From Discostella pseudostelligera (lineage: Eukaryota; Bacillariophyta; Thalassiosirophyceae; Thalassiosirales; Thalassiosiraceae), in assembly GCA_036940085.1 (NCBI GenBank), contig JALLBK010000312.1, forward strand, positions 1 through 16,704: a DNA stretch of 16,704 bases. The letters are read 5' to 3'. The notes below the pieces were generated by a model. That model was given only the letters and a program-made list of their open reading frames with translations, made no database searches and was not told where the DNA came from. Below, piece by piece: positions 1 to 8,929 of this stretch. Position 1 is the first letter of the stretch. Every line of letters begins with the position of its first letter. The translations under genes and the position numbers were made by a program.

Positions 1-440
1 TAGCAGGAGGAGCAGGAGGGCAAAGCAGCAGGAGCAGGAGAGATGGTTGTTATATGCTTAGAACCTGACAGGGAGGATAATCAAGATAAGCAGGATGAGG
101 CGGATGAGCTGGATGAGCAACAGGAGTGCCATGAGCAGGAGCAGGGGAGCACCAGGAGGAGGAGGAGGAGTACAAGAAACAGGAGCAGGACAAGGTACAG
201 TGGGAGTGATACTTATGGGGCTGGTGATGGTGGATGGTGTTGGTGTTGTTGGGCGCCACTACAAGTCAGGAGTAAGGACAGACTATGATGATGATAATGA
301 GGGATGCTGCTGAGGATGAGCGAGCAGCAACAAGAGGAGGCTGGAGCTGGAGCATGACGAGGCATAATGGGGGTGGTGATGGTATTGTTGGACATGACTA
401 ATGTGAGTAAGGAAGGACTATAATGAGGATGAGGATCCTC
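1..440. repeat. Low-complexity AGCAGGAGG-type repeat tract
   Basis: Positions 1-190 are almost purely purine-rich, built on degenerate GAGCAGGAG/GGATGAG units, and grade into a G/T-rich stretch (about 215-300). A diverged second copy of that stretch lies at about 368-432: both contain GGTGATGGT, then a TTGTTGG block, then AGTAAGGA and ACTATAATGA-like blocks. The small open frames here on either strand translate to biased, repetitive peptides (runs of E/Q/R or H/S) and I do not regard them as genes. I see no RNA gene or promoter in this stretch. Confidence 0.7.
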
Positions 441-451
441 ATTGCTTGTTC

Positions 452-1230
452 ATCCCAGTATCAAAGAAGAATTCAGTAAAGTCTTGCAAACAATTTCAGA
501 AGTCGCTGGAGGAACAGCGAGCTCAATGTGCAAAGAAGATAGAATTGGGCATCATGCAGAAATTTGAGGCTGCAGAATGAGATTTGATTTCGGTGTCATA
601 CTTTCACCAACAATATTTCTCTCCTCGCTGCTGGATGACTGTGCAGCAGGCTTTGGATGAATACAACAAGTTGGGCAGTAAGACAGGAGAGAGATTGAAA
701 TGTGTGAAGGAGCAAATATTGATTCGGTATCTTGGCCTTGATGGGTTAAAGCCCATCACCCACCATGGTCAAAAAACAAGTATCAGTATCTACCATCAGA
801 GTTGTTGAAGCATTTGCGTGAAGTGGTTATTCCTCTTCAGGATGTGGAAGAGGTTCCCACCAGTCAGGCTCCAATCAAACTGCCAACCTGTACCGACACT
901 TACACACTAGGCACAAAATCAGCTGATCTAATTGCATTCTTGGACAATGCAGCATTAGAAAAGGAAGACAGTATAAGATCTATACAATGACGACTGCAAT
1001 TATATGTTGCAATGGGGTGTCATGGCACCATCATCAAGGTTGTAAAAGAGAAGGACACTTTTGTTGTGGTGGAAGTTAAATGGGAAGAAGAATGCCTCAA
1101 GCCTGGTGATATGAAGGTGACTACTGAAAGGTTGATGAAGATGAAGTCAAAGTGGAATCCAACCACCCATGAGCATGGATCATAGAGGGAAAACTTGCAT
1201 CACATGACCAAAAGTGTGGCTAACATGTAA
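452..1230 (+). pseudogene. Decayed gene, probably from a multicopy diatom family of unknown function
   Basis: A protein-like stretch can be followed on the + strand but is broken. From about 482 the frame reads a charged segment (KSLEEQRAQC...), hits TGA at 578-580, then continues in the same frame through QALDEYNKLGSKTGER and EQILIRYLGL. At about 739-741 the meaningful frame moves by one base to a frame reading WVKAHHPPWSKNKYQYLPSE and then LLKHLREVVIPLQDVEE. That frame has TGA at 988-990 and TAG at 1183-1185 inside otherwise plausible sequence (KVVKEKDTFVVVEVKW, ECLKPGD, RENLHHMTK), and ends at TAA 1228-1230. The segments resemble a multicopy uncharacterised family I associate with centric diatom genomes, perhaps carried by mobile elements; that recognition is from memory and unverified. 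Two nonsense codons and one frameshift make it very unlikely to be functional. A collapsed middle section near 990 is inferred, not seen. Confidence 0.55.
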
Positions 1231-1667
1231 CTAGATGAATTAATATAACATCAATAGCAGTATATGGCAAATCAACACACTTTGTAGTAAAATTGGAAGC
1301 CAGAATTGGCCTGTAATAAAGGGAAAATAGCTCAAAATTATTGAGTCATGAGTCAGTCACTAGTCAAAATTGTCAAAATCACACTCGATCATATTATTAA
1401 TGGTGAGTATGGTGGCATTGGACATCAGGCACACTACTAAGAATGCTAGTAAAGAATGGCTACTATGATCATGAGAATGAGGCTGAGGCTGAGGCTGAGG
1501 CTGAAGCTCAGGATGAGCAGCAGCAGAAGTGAGAAGCAGAAGTGAGCAGAAGTGAATAAGCAGCAATAGGAGCAGTAGTAGGAGCACCAGCAACATACTG
1601 CATACTACTAGGAGCAGCAATAGGAGCAGTAGTAGGAGCAGTAGTATTAGGAGCACTAGTAGGAGTA
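1231..1667. repeat. AT-rich spacer followed by degenerate trinucleotide/hexanucleotide repeats
   Basis: About 1231-1400 is AT-rich with no recognisable gene. About 1399-1475 is similar to the 368-432 block upstream (ATTGGACAT, then AGTAA, then GACTATAATGA/GGCTACTATGATCATGAGAATGAGG). Positions 1479-1504 carry four CTGAGG-type hexamers, and 1520-1670 are built from AGCAGTAGTAGGAGC units; a block containing CAGCAATAGGAGCAGTAGTA occurs at about 1560 and again about 55 bp later. Open frames across it, including a poly-leucine frame on the - strand, are compositional artefacts. Confidence 0.65.
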
Positions 1668-1915
1668 GGAATCCCAAATGTATGATTAGTAAATTGTGCA
1701 CAACATCCCATATGATGCCATATGATTACTTCTTCATTTGCACTACTACTAGTATTGTTCCATCTTCTACTATAGAAGTAGTGAAATACTTGGGCAACAT
1801 CAGCAGCAGCAGTGGTGGATTTGTGCCAGGGACTAAAACGGACAGATTTTGGAAGGAGTGGGTGCAGATGGATTTTGGTGGCAGTGACTGCGGAGGTGGA
1901 GTGCAAGCCGTAGAG
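1668..1915 (-). pseudogene. Relic of an ABC (PDR/ABCG) transporter first exon
   Basis: This segment is clearly related to the first exon of the intact transporter at 6663-7493, in the same orientation and order. Positions 1668-1783 match about 6845-6950: shared blocks include AATTTGTGCAC on one strand and GCACTACTACTAGTATT on the other, with NNTSSSA encoded in both. Positions 1784-1805 match about 7256-7278, and 1822-1905 match about 7325-7410. The intact gene's SIYTLSFENLSVFVPG corresponds to SICTHSFQNLSVLVPG here. About 300 bp between 6955 and 7255, encoding the first Walker A region, is missing, and the homologous peptides lie in different frames, so the fragment is broken. It ends in the AGT/AGC repeat tract at about 1667. 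It is a degraded partial duplicate, not a gene. Confidence 0.75.
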
Positions 1916-1930
1916 TTCATGGAACAAAAA

Positions 1931-2082
1931 CGTGACCTTGCGACCGATTTCTTCTGTTTAATTTAGATTGCTCGGATTCAGTCATTCAGTAAAAATAGCA
2001 ATTGGGATCTCACAGTAATAGTAACACCACATCTATTCTTAACATTTTTTGAGACTTCAAGACAAAGTATGCGAAGTAATCC
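1931..2082. other. 3' flank of the ABC transporter gene
   Basis: An AT-rich interval between the exon-1 relic and the transporter stop codon. It would hold the transporter's 3' UTR on the - strand. I see no clear polyadenylation signal or gene. Confidence 0.4.
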
Positions 2083-5000
2083 TCAACGTTTTGTCCAAAC
2101 AATGAAGCGCAGGGCCACGAGTTTAAATACCTCGATTGCAATTAAGAAGACTCCCACAGCGAACATGCAATAGTACCACTTGTATGGAGAAGCAAAACCC
2201 ACTCCAGCGTCATAATTTGCCCAACCAAAAAAGAAGAGGATTAATTCACCTGGAAAGACAATGCGGGTATTAGTTATCACTGGCGTTTGATTACATAGTG
2301 TGAGTGCGATATCTAACTCACCCGGTATGAGGATTCCGTTATTCACAACTTTGATCACGACACCAGCTATTCGCATCAACTCATAAATGATATCCAATAT
2401 CTTTCGTTCAGCGTCATCCGGGAGCAGAGCGCCAGCCAAGCAGAGCACAAATGCAAGGCTATTGTCATTGTCCGTTCTGCCAGGAAGCGCGTTATCAGGA
2501 GTCTGACCAAGAAAAATGTTGTGATCCTCCAGAGAAGAAATCACATCGTCATCTCCAACAAAACAACTCGCAACTGTGGTGATATTCACTGTCTCCATGA
2601 CTGCATTTAACTCATTGTTGCAAGGTGGTCTGGAGAGAATACCACTAAACAGGTAGCAACTAATGAACATAGACGACAGAGCTTCCTTCTTGTCTGCAAA
2701 ACAAGCATTCGCAATTGTGCATTCAATAAATTGTCGAAGATATTGGCTGCTGGGGTTGGTTCCAGCCGGAATTTTAGAGACCAAACCGAGGATGCTAGAC
2801 AATTGTTGTGACTGAGTATCATTGGCGCCATCAAAAGCAATGAGCTGATCCACACTGGCTCCATCCAGAATTGCCCCTACATCGAGGTGATAATCGTTAC
2901 TAGCCAACTCATTGGTCACGAGCCCTTGCAGAATATACCGGAACAAGTTAGCCCAGCTACATGGTGTGGATGTCGAGTAGAAGGTTGCAATTGTTACGTC
3001 ATTTAGTGACAAAGTGAAGCCTGATCAATAACAAGTTTCAGATGCACTGACTTACTACGCCCATTGCCAGCCCACAGGCATTGACTGGTAAGAAATCAAG
3101 AAACCCATCAAAATAACACTCAACATTACACTCAATCCTCCAAGTCCGCTAGCACTCTCTTCATTCGGAGTTGCCATGGCATAAAGCTGCCCCATACTCT
3201 GAATGACCCAATTGCTGAAATACAAGAGGAGGAGGAAGTAATAGACCTCATCCCGTTGCAACTCGAATCCAACCAAGAAGTAGAAGCAAACATACATTAA
3301 GACGGTATTGATCACATGGAATGGTTGATCGGCAATCAGCTGCCCTATACCATAAGAGATGCGAGAGTAGCATCCGCTGACTGTCTCTCTGTATAGAACC
3401 TTTGCGAAAAAGATAAGTTGATCAGACGAGAGAAGTTGTCAACGTAGAAGATTCTGGTTCGTCTGATATGGTCGAACTCACCGCGCGATCTTCTACCAGT
3501 GGGACGACGGCTGCTTGCATAGGAAGAACCAAAACGAATACCAGAAAGAAAATTGCTCCGATTGAAGAGATCGCACCAGTCAACTGCGTCTTATCCCCAA
3601 AGAACAAAATACCAAGGAAAAATGATAAGATGCCGGATAAAATCATTCTCATCAAGCAATAGCATGGATTCCTCCACTGTACGATTGTGTGTCGCTTTGT
3701 TAGGAGCCAGACCTCCGAGAAACAATTATTCGGTCTATCCATTCCAATTTTGGGCGGTGCAGATGTCTTCCCCTTTTCCACCTCATTCTCAATGCTCTGA
3801 TCGAGGACTAACCTAACAGCTGATCTATCAAAAGCTGCCTTGGCATCATCTGGTGTCGATTCATCAAGGACCGATAAACAGAAGTCTGACGGATTGCAAT
3901 GCTTGGACGCAGTATTTTTTGTGAGACCGCTAAAGTGACCAAGCAAAGATTTTGATTCACCCATATAAGTCATTTTACCCCCTTTGGTCAGCAATACCAC
4001 ATCATCAAAAGCGTCGAAGATGCGATTTGAAGGTTGGTGAATTGTTGCCACTGTTATCAAGCCCATGTGATCAGTTGCTTGACGGACAGCATTCATTACA
4101 AGAGCCGCCGCATTCGTTCCAAGCCCTGACGTCGGTTCGTCCAATAGAAGAATCTGTGGAACCCACGGCCCACGGAAATGATATGATCAACACATACAGG
4201 TTCATTAATTCACTAAGTTCAGATGATAGAGAATACGAATAATAAAACTCACCCGAGGAAGCGACACAAGTTCATTCGCGATTGTAACTCGCTTCCGTAC
4301 ATGCTTTGGTAGCCCTTCTCCATCCAATTCTCGGCCAATAATATGATCGCGCCACTCTTCAATATCCATGAGCTTCAGCACTCGCTGAATCACTTCCGCT
4401 CTGTCATGGCCTTTTGGCAATCGACAGTTTGCAGTAAATCGAAGAGTTTCAAGGACAGTGAGGTAAGGATTCAGAATGTCTTGCTGTTCAGCATAGCCGC
4501 ACAATTTCTTCCAAGTTGACGGATCTTTTCTCTTCCCATCGATAAGGATATCGCCAGTGATCGATCCACCAGTCTTATAACCTGCAATGACGTCAAGCAA
4601 AGTAGTCTGCAATGCAACATTGTGTTCGGTCAGAATTTCTCAATGCTAACCAAGCAAAAGAATTAATACGAGACTTACTTTTCCTGCACCTGTGCAATTT
4701 CCACAAGGAGCGAAGATGTGAGACAAAATGAAATTGCACAGAACATTGTTAGCACTCCGTCTCTCACCCCCCACTCTCTGTTACTTACCACTGGTGCCCA
4801 TGAGACAAGCCACGTGGCCGCGACGGAAATGCACATCCACATGATCAAGGAGACGCATGATATTGTTTTCTGTGGCTTCTTCTTCACCTTCGGTATCAAT
4901 AACTTTCTTCCCCGCCAGCTTCACTGTGCCTTTTCGTATCAGTTCTCGTAGGTTTATCCCGGAAGTCTTCGACGCCAATGGTACCTCATAACAAATGTTT

Positions 5001-7493
5001 TTTCCAATCAACGACGAGGGCCATGGCGTTTCTATGTTTGAATGCTGACCATGACCTTCACTAGATGTGGCGATCCCGATATCAAACGAGAATTTCACGG
5101 TCGCTTGAGGACGCCTGATTTGATTGTGGTACCATGCTCGCGTCTTCTCTATGTAATAAAATCCTGCACGTTTTGACCAAACCAATGAGAGTACGTTGGC
5201 AATTGATTGAAAAATGAACATCCATTACTTACCAAGGGTGTCGTACACTAGCGCGAAAGCAAACACCATCATAATGTCGAACAACTTGATGTTAGTTGCA
5301 TCAGAAAAACTAGATCTTGGAAGGCTGTACACATTAAGCCAAGCATTTCCTCCAATATCTAACGGCGTCACTTCATTACCACTTGTTCCCATCACATTGA
5401 AATCTAAGTCTAGATCAACAAACTCATTAAGCATCAATCCTTCGAACGCGAAGCTGCATGGAGTGATCCAGCTTAGCCAGCGCAGGATCGGAGGGATTGC
5501 CATGTAGCTCGGCATGAATCCACCAACAGTCCCGAAGACTAAAATGATAACAGAAGACATAGAGTTGGCGGTGACTTGTTTTCGGCAGAGTGCACACAAT
5601 AGCCTGCCCAGCGCCTGGCCAGTAAATTCAAGTGCAATCAGCATTCCAAGGAAGTAGAAGAAATGACCTGAACCAGACTAAATTCGAGCTGAGCTTTGGC
5701 ATGTTCTTCCAACAACAAAAAGAAAGCAACGACTTACCCTCATTCCAACCCAGAAATAAGAAATGAATGCAAGAATACACGCTTCCAACACACTGAGTGG
5801 TGCATCTGTTATCAACAACGCAATATAGGATGATTTGGAGTCGTAAAACTCAGCACTCCTGTGCTTAAAGAGTGTGGATCGTTCACGGAAGCACGACGGT
5901 AGCGTCACAGCGGCTGACAACATGAGAACAATGAAACAATGGAGGAAGATGTATCCATTCTTGAACGTCAATGCGTTAAAAAGAACCGATGAGTTTAGTT
6001 CGAACTGGCATGCATGGTGATAACAGAGAAGTTGCACCCTTACCTTGGCAAGTGATCCTGCCAAATCATTCGGAGAATTAGCAAAGAGACTACCGATGAC
6101 GATGGCAAATAGGATGGCGATGAACACTCTCATCCATGTGACAGCATTCCGCTGAATGAGCTTAATCCTTCGACTAGATATCAAGTTGAAACGACGCACG
6201 AAGGAGATTGGATAGTCATCGTCCGGGAAAAGATCTAGTACGTCTGTTCCTTTAGGAACTGTAGACCTCAGTTGCTCAATAGTAGATTTGTAAGACTGTG
6301 ATGTCTCGGATGCATCATACCTCCTTTTGATAACATCCTCTGCCTCACCCGTCTTATCAAGAGACGCCTCGAGGACAAGATCAGCAATACTCCCCATATC
6401 ATCATCAGAGGAGGAATTGGTGCCATGGAAGATCTCCCTCAGCAACGATCGGTCCACCGGGCCGAAGTAAGACATCGCACCATCGCCTGTCAATACGAGT
6501 AGCTTATCAAACATGTTTACGATTTCGTCACTTGGTTGGAGGAGAGAGATGAATGCAGAATATCCACCCTTGTGGCAAGTCTGTGTTGCAAAAAAGTAGT
6601 TGTTGAGTTCAGAACTGAAGGATGGCAACAAATGATGATGGACATCTACTACAATTACTCACATTCGCCACATCTCGAATCAACTTGACAGAATCGTGTG
6701 ATGAGAGACCGTCAGTAATATTCTCCATGCAAATGTATTTGCAATTCTTATCGAGTACCATTTCTCCCACCGTAACACGACGCTTCTGACCACCACTTAT
6801 ACCCCGTAGATTCTCATCCCCAATGACAGTGTCCGCTACGTGGTCCAATCCCAAACGTACCATCAAATTGTGCACATCGCGATCGATTGCTTCATTCTGC
6901 GCACTACTACTAGTATTATTTCCTTCTTCTGCTGTGGTAGTAGTAGCAGCGGTGCAACGCCTAGCAAATTCCAAAGTTTCCCGTACCGTCAACACCGGTG
7001 AATGATCTTGATCACTCGGTCCTACATAAGGACATATCCGCCTCCATCCCTGATACGATTTCATCATCGGCCTACCATTTAATGCCATAATCCCACTCTG
7101 TTTGTCCTGATTACTTAGTCGACCAGAGAGCGCGCGTAGCAATGTCGACTTGCTCTCATCATTGCTCCCCAATATAAGACATAGCTCCCCACTTGCTAAT
7201 AATCCAGTTATATTGTTAAGTGCATGGAGTGGCTCACGATCTTGGACCGACATGCCGAAATATTCTTGAGCGACATATTTGCATGGCTGGACGAGACGGT
7301 TACAATAACATTTGGATTTTTTGCCAGGAACGAAGACGGATAGATTTTCGAAGGAGAGGGTGTAGATTGATTTTGGTGATGACTCACCACTCTGGCATTC
7401 AGTGTCGACTTCAAGGGTGGAGAGCTCGACTGTTGCTGATGTCACGGGCAGCAATTCCTCTGCTGCTGCAGCTGTCGACGCACCAGCTGGCAT
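2083..7493 (-). CDS. Full-size PDR/ABCG-type ABC transporter, 11 exons, about 1530 aa
   Basis: Predicted membrane exporter of the pleiotropic drug resistance type (NBD1-TMD1-NBD2-TMD2). The exons I derive are 7493-6663, 6580-6044, 5959-5738, 5677-5233, 5163-4789, 4689-4679, 4606-4253, 4153-3482, 3399-3056, 2956-2322 and 2249-2083. All introns are GT-AG and every junction keeps the frame, giving 4593 nt. NBD1 has a degenerate Walker A (GSNDESKS, 109-116), a good signature (ISGGQ, 232-236) and a degenerate Walker B (ICMEN, 254-258). NBD2 has Walker A GTSGAGKTT (801-809), a poor signature (LPKHV, 906-910), Walker B ILLLDE (926-931) and switch His964. TMD1 contains SCFRERSTLFKHR and TMD2 contains VLYRETVSGCYSR, both conserved PDR loop motifs. 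A loop of roughly 200 residues precedes the last membrane helices. The start is the first ATG in frame (a TTG lies further upstream). Substrate unknown. The length is usual for the family (about 1400-1500) plus the loop. Confidence 0.9.
2250..2321 (-). other. In-frame 72-nt intron in the ABC transporter
   Basis: On the - strand the donor is ATACCGG/GTGAGT, the branch-like site is TAACTAAT, and the acceptor is TTTCCAG/GTGAATT. The length is a multiple of three and stop-free, so retention adds 24 residues. Splicing restores IPGELILFFFGW at the start of a terminal membrane segment. Confidence 0.8.
4679..4689 (-). other. 11-nt micro-exon of the ABC transporter (P-loop core)
   Basis: On the - strand the sequence reads TTGCACAG, then GTGCAGGAAAA, then GTAAGT. 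The 11 nt between a good acceptor and a good donor complete the split Gly codon left by the previous exon (AGT G, ending at 4789) and add Ala-Gly-Lys. The next exon begins ACT ACT TTG CTT. Joined, this gives GTSGAGKTTLLD, a textbook Walker A. Flanking introns are 99 nt (4690-4788) and 72 nt (4607-4678). Skipping it would remove the catalytic lysine and shift the frame. Confidence 0.9.
5960..6043 (-). other. Probable in-frame 84-nt intron in the ABC transporter
   Basis: On the - strand the donor is GCCAAG/GTAAGG and the acceptor is TTCAAG/AATGG, with an AACTAAAC branch-like site inside. The intron is 84 nt with no stop in frame, so the ORF reads through it. Removing it joins GSLAK to NGYIFLHCF, which matches the usual PDR spacing between the first two TMD1 helices better than the read-through. 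A 39-nt alternative ending at GCCAG/TTCG also keeps the frame, but is shorter than any other intron here. Confidence 0.65.
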
Positions 7494-8200
7494 TGTTTCC
7501 CCGCCGCGTGGATATGATATTGTCAATAATTGGCCTATTACTATTATGCCATTCAGGAAAGATCATCAAAGGTGGATGATAGGAGAGTCAAGGGCCGTCA
7601 TGGTCTCAGGTCTCAGTCTCATGCTCAGGGACAAGATTGTCATCGTCCGTCGTCAGGCGAAGGCAGCAGCTGCAGCAGCTGTTTGTTTAGCACGCTTCAG
7701 CGTACGGACTGCATGGCGGGAAAGTTCGCGCAGCAATTTTGGCGGGAAGAAGGTTCGTCTGACAGACCGAGAAAAGTGGTCGATGGCCTACTACGGACAG
7801 ACCACCGTCCATCCACACCTCTCGTAGACCGTGCTTGTACTTTTGTATCTAGCTTGCTTGCGCCGCGCGATGCCCGATGCCGACCGCCGGCCACCCGCCA
7901 CGCACTAACACTAACCAAGAGTACAACTGACGACCATACCATAAAGTAAGTACCATTATCACCTCATCTCTACGCCATTGTCTCATCGCCTTGATTGTCT
8001 TATCATCGTCATATTCATCGCGATCATTGCTATGTGGTCGTGCAGCTGGGCTCTCATGGCCTGAACTTGAACTTCATCACAATTCATAGTCACCATCCCC
8101 GTCGTCATCATCGCACCCGCCACCCGCACCATCCCGCGTCTTGTTCAGCGGCCAGAATTATGAAGCTTTTCGATGCTCAAGCACCGTGTGCCGAAAAAGA
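7494..8200. promoter_or_regulatory. Bidirectional promoter between the ABC transporter and the methyltransferase locus
   Basis: The region lies between divergent start codons (ABC at 7493, truncated methyltransferase at 8201). Two GGCGGGAA motifs at 7715-7722 and 7741-7748 resemble E2F sites. An inverted CCAAT (ATTGG) lies at about 7529-7533. The repeat unit that is duplicated downstream begins at 7797. A strong donor at 7946 (AAA/GTAAGT) and an acceptor at 8147-8148 (TTGTTCAG) suggest a 203-nt 5' UTR intron for the + strand transcript. Open frames here (for example 7402-7827) look non-coding. Confidence 0.5.
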
Positions 8201-8776
8201 ATGAAGTCTTGGTTCATCTATGCTACTTTATTGATACCGCATTGCCATTCGCTTTCAGCAACCAGTTATACTAAACGAAGAATACCATCCTCCTACAACC
8301 GAGCGCACTCTCAACCAACATCAATGGTTGCCGTCGGAGATGACTGTGTCAACATGCACAATCCACACAACTCCTTGCATTGGAAGATATGGTCTGTAAT
8401 TAATGAGCTTGAAACCAATGGGATATCAAACTCGAACAATGCACATGTCCGTAGCAAGGAATGTCATAATATTGATGTGACCAATACCGTTGTACAAATT
8501 TTACGATATTGGGGAGACTTATGGGCGGGGCAAAGTGACTGGCAGTCATTACTCAACAAAAAGGCACTGTTGCATGAAGTTGAGGAGTCCATTGTAGCTC
8601 TCCAATTTTTGGTTGATTGGCTGGAAGATAGGAGCAAGCAAAACAACAATTCTCCAGTAACCCTTGTCGACGTTTGCTGTGGCAAGGGGATTCTGTCCAT
8701 GCTCGCGTCCTATCTGTTCCGTGGAAAGACAGCCTCTCACGTGTTCAGCATCATCATGTTGGATAAACAGCAGAAT
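7797..8776 (+). repeat. 980-bp tandem direct repeat, copy 1
   Basis: The unit starts at ACAGACCACCGTCC and runs to GGATAAACAGCAGAAT. Copy 2 follows at once at an offset of 980. Reading line by line I find only two one-base indels, both close to the left end (CTCGTAGACC versus CTCGTGACC, and TACTTTTG versus TACTTCTTG); they cancel, so both copies are 980 bp. Confidence 0.95.
8160..8204 (+). other. Upstream ORF of the truncated copy, overlapping its ATG
   Basis: A 14-codon ORF (MKLFDAQAPCAEKE) ends in a TGA that overlaps the downstream start as ATGA. The identical arrangement sits before the intact gene. It could act as an upstream ORF reducing or coupling translation; no function is proven. 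Confidence 0.45.
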
Positions 8777-8929
8777 ACAGACCACCGTCCATCCACACCT
8801 CTCGTGACCGTGCTTGTACTTCTTGTATCTAGCTTGCTTGCGCCGCGCGATGCCCGATGCCGACCGCCGGCCACCCGCCACGCACTAACACTAACCAAGA
8901 GTACAACTGACGACCATACCATAAAGTAA
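8201..8929 (+). pseudogene. Truncated duplicate of the methyltransferase gene
   Basis: The first 192 residues from the ATG are identical to the intact gene at 9181, including the SAM-binding motif LVDVCCGKG, up to LDKQQN. The frame then enters the duplicated 5' flank of copy 2 and adds about 50 unrelated residues (TDHRPSTPL...) before a stop, making about 242 codons. It lacks the post-I methyltransferase motifs and both zinc fingers. It lies immediately downstream of the probable original promoter, so it may be transcribed, but a working enzyme is unlikely. It could also be an assembly artefact from two alleles. Confidence 0.8.

Noticed and set aside
43..395. Small open frames on both strands at the left end
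   Set aside because: They consist of repeat-encoded E/Q/R or H/S/P runs in purine-rich DNA, overlap each other and have no recognisable domain.
1360..1701. A 113-residue poly-leucine frame on the - strand resembling a membrane helix
   Set aside because: It is the translation of the AGC/AGT repeat tract; other frames give equally biased peptides.
2957..3055. A 35-nt intron ending at TTGATCAG in the ABC transporter
   Set aside because: It leaves a TAG stop or the wrong phase. The acceptor at 2957-2958 (CCATGTAG) gives a 99-nt intron and joins GWQWAY to WANLFRYILQ in frame.
8549..8881. Antisense open frames across the methyltransferase copies
   Set aside because: They are shadows of the coding strand, present in both repeat copies, with no domain.
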